A DNA stretch of 7,241 nucleotides. Source: Lonsdalea britannica. GTDB taxonomy: Bacteria; Pseudomonadota; Gammaproteobacteria; Enterobacterales; Enterobacteriaceae. Each line of letters begins with the position of its first letter. The stretch's first letter is position 1. The position numbers were made by a program, and so were the translations under genes. This document shows, piece after piece, positions 6,121-7,241 of this stretch. Under the pieces are notes generated by a model. It was not told the origin of the DNA. It saw only the letters and a list, made by a program, of their open reading frames with translations, and made no database searches. The DNA lies in assembly GCF_946477055.1 (NCBI RefSeq), contig NZ_CAMKXG010000180.1:1-7241 (forward strand), given 5' to 3'.

Positions 6121-6618
6121 TCAACTGAGAGAATTGATGAAACTAAGTGCATCACTGTTTTCCAGTTGAGCATTCAGCGTTGAGACAACAGCCTTCAACC
6201 CAGCCTCATCATCGGCATCAAACCGCTGATATTCCGGGCTATCGATATCCAGCACGCCGATCAGTTGTCCATTGACCACCAGCGGCAATACGATTTCTGC
6301 ATTGCTTGCCGCATCACAGGCGATATGGCCGGGAAAAGCGTGAACATCCCCCACCCGCTGTACCTGTTTCTCCGTGACCGCCCGACCGCATACGCCTTTG
6401 CCCGCAGGGATACGAACACAAGCAACACGCCCCTGAAACGGGCCAAGGAACAGCGTATCCTGATCGAGCAAGTAGAAACCAGCCCAGTTAACGTGTTCCA
6501 AACGTTCGAACAGCAAGGCGCTGCTGTTTGCCAGTATAGTAATAAAACGGTTTTCACCCGCGATCAGTGACGATAAATCCCTCACCAACTCTTCGTAAAA
6601 TTCTTGTTTTTTCATCAT
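6121..6618 (-). CDS. msrC: MsrC (YebR), free methionine-R-sulfoxide reductase, GAF domain
   Basis: With the start at 6618 the protein has 165 residues, the E. coli length, and consists of one GAF domain. The three conserved cysteines of this enzyme family are present: C67 in GRVACVRIP, C77 in GKGVCGRAV, and C101 in GHIACDAAS. Other family text includes NWAGFYLL, LGPFQG, NAEIVLPLV and GVLDIDSP. The enzyme reduces free, not protein-bound, L-methionine-(R)-S-oxide in the cytoplasm, forming a disulfide recycled by thioredoxin. The frame extends up to 6669, but the added 17 residues are not family-like and have no ribosome site. The choice between 6618 and the adjoining ATG at 6615 is open; the second aligns best with E. 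coli. Only a weak GGAAAG lies upstream. It precedes proQ by 95 bases and may contribute read-through transcription. Confidence 0.95.
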   Translation of the reverse strand: MMKKQEFYEELVRDLSSLIAGENRFITILANSSALLFERLEHVNWAGFYLLDQDTLFLGPFQGRVACVRIPAGKGVCGRAVTEKQVQRVGDVHAFPGHIACDAASNAEIVLPLVVNGQLIGVLDIDSPEYQRFDADDEAGLKAVVSTLNAQLENSDALSFINSLS

Positions 6619-6689
6619 ACGGTAAGATTGTCTTTCCAAACTGCTCAGTGTTTTACACCAACGCGCCATTAAATAAGTATTCAGACCAG

Positions 6690-6779
6690 GATGCTACTAG
6701 ATTTCTTCATCAGCATAAAATCAGCAAATGCTGTTACGGCAAAATTCGGGACAGTCTCACTTCCCGACTGATGGCCTGC
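6690..6779 (+). pseudogene. Possible decayed remnant of letA (yebS) N-terminal region
   Basis: The frame through 6690-6779, still open to the stop at 6858-6860, contains in order HQ, two Cys, KIRD, SLT, RL and MA (residue text CCYGKIRDSLTSRLMAC). From memory, E. coli LetA has a zinc-ribbon segment with HQ, CPRC, then AKIRDGRDWSLTRLAAMA in the same order. The similarity needs small in-frame gaps and stops at about 6779. LetA is an inner-membrane protein that works with the MCE protein LetB in lipid transport between membranes. The strand and position, divergent from msrC and just before rsmF, are exactly those of letA in E. coli. This is a comparison with a remembered sequence over about 30 residues, so chance is not excluded. 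No functional gene is proposed. Confidence 0.35.
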
Positions 6780-6840
6780 CAGCATTTCAGCCGCCCTGAA
6801 CAGGCGAAGACCGTCCCCAAGCCTGTGAGACATCACTTTA

Positions 6841-6849
6841 TGCTAAAAT
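6841..6849 (+). promoter_or_regulatory. Predicted extended -10 promoter of rsmF
   Basis: TGCTAAAAT combines an extended -10 TGn motif with a 5/6 match to TATAAT. It lies 34 bases before the rsmF start, giving a short leader starting near 6856. No good -35 box is seen, as is common for extended -10 promoters. Confidence 0.5.
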
Positions 6850-6883
6850 CCGCGCTTTGATTTTGCCCTAACGGAAATTGCCA

Positions 6884-7241
6884 GTGGCCAAACACATCCC
6901 AGCAACGCTCTCAGCCGAATTTATCGATGCAACGCAACGCATCATGCCCAGCCATCTCTCCATGGATGATTTCATTGCGGCCTGCCAACGGCCTCTGCGT
7001 CGCAGTATCCGCGTCAACACCCTCAAGATTAGCGTAGCGGACTTCTGCACACTTGCCTCTACTCACGGCTGGGCGCTGGAACCCATTCCCTGGTGTGAAA
7101 CGGGATTTTGGCTGTCGAATGCGGATGAAGAAGGGGTGCGGCTTGGCAACACGCTCGAACACCTTGCCGGATTGTTTTATATCCAGGAGGCCAGTTCCAT
7201 GCTGCCCGTTAGCGCCCTGTTCTCCGATGACGATAAACCGC
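6884..7241 (+). CDS. rsmF: RsmF (YebU), 16S rRNA m5C1407 methyltransferase (partial, N-terminal part)
   Basis: An open frame begins at GTG 6884 and runs off the right edge, giving 119 codons. The ribosome site ACGGAA (6871-6876) lies seven bases upstream. The N-terminus (VAKH, read as MAKH) matches the MAQH of E. coli RsmF in position. Family text follows: [19 protein letters not shown] (37-55), [10 protein letters not shown] (68-77), and [18 protein letters not shown] (92-109), which directly precedes the S-adenosylmethionine-binding Rossmann domain outside the window. The enzyme methylates C5 of cytidine 1407 in 16S rRNA of the small ribosomal subunit. The catalytic cysteines and the C-terminal PUA-type region are not visible. 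No in-frame ATG nearby would make a better start; the first internal ATG would remove conserved residues. The gene is cut by the window edge only. Confidence 0.95.
   Translation, partial: MAKHIPATLSAEFIDATQRIMPSHLSMDDFIAACQRPLRRSIRVNTLKISVADFCTLASTHGWALEPIPWCETGFWLSNADEEGVRLGNTLEHLAGLFYIQEASSMLPVSALFSDDDKP

Larger units (their letters stand above)
6670..6883. other. Divergent intergenic region between msrC and rsmF
   Basis: This is the spacer between two divergent genes. It holds a probable rsmF promoter at its right end, short inverted repeats (CAGCA-AA-TGCTG at 6722-6733), and the LetA-like stretch described separately. I find no convincing msrC promoter, although the minus strand is AT-rich around 6670-6720. 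In E. coli the two letA-letB genes (several kilobases) occupy this place; here they are absent. Confidence 0.6.

Noticed and set aside
6619..6669. Longer start for msrC at 6669
   Set aside because: The extra 17 residues are not family-like and no ribosome site precedes that ATG; the start at 6618 gives the usual 165 residues.
6681..6716. Tiny minus-strand ORF (MLMKKSSSILV) upstream of msrC
   Set aside because: It has eleven codons and no ribosome site that I can see, and it overlaps the proposed letA remnant; not enough to call a leader peptide.
6754..6831. Inverted repeat GTCTCAC / GTGAGAC, suggesting a small RNA
   Set aside because: Seven pairs across a 64-base loop, with no promoter or terminator framing it; this can arise by chance.

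Overview
The window reads as ordinary chromosome from a gammaproteobacterium of the order Enterobacterales. Prc, ProQ, MsrC, RsmF and FeoB all look close to the Escherichia coli proteins as I remember them. The gene order differs from E. coli, and a plant-associated or environmental enterobacterium (Pectobacteriaceae-like) would fit, but the sequence alone does not settle the genus. I see no phage, transposon, CRISPR array, tRNA or rRNA, and no convincing new defence or mobile system.

Positions 1-3120 hold a ferrous-iron uptake operon on the minus strand. It begins with an FNR/Fur-type control region at about 3065-3120 and an 80-nt structured leader. Then come an extra FeoA-family gene (2736-2990), feoA proper (2507-2734), feoB (158-2482) and the start of feoC, which is cut by the window edge (1-104). 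FeoB is the GTP-dependent Fe(II) permease, FeoA its small SH3-like partner and FeoC a small winged-helix protein. The layout fits induction without oxygen (FNR) and repression when iron is plentiful (Fur). Unusual points are the tandem FeoA genes separated by one base and a 17-bp tandem repeat between feoB and feoC.

Positions 3213-6618 hold a second minus-strand group, msrC - proQ - prc, ending in a strong intrinsic terminator (3213-3245) that separates it from feo. MsrC reduces free methionine-R-sulfoxide, ProQ is a global RNA chaperone, and Prc is a periplasmic PDZ protease.

Positions 6619-6883 are a divergent intergenic region leading to rsmF (plus strand, GTG start at 6884, cut by the right edge). 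In E. coli, letA-letB (yebS-yebT) lie between msrC and rsmF. Here they are absent, but a short in-frame stretch around 6690-6779 resembles the N-terminal zinc-ribbon part of LetA and may be a decayed remnant. This is the observation I would check first, together with the tandem FeoA genes and the leader RNA of the feo operon.
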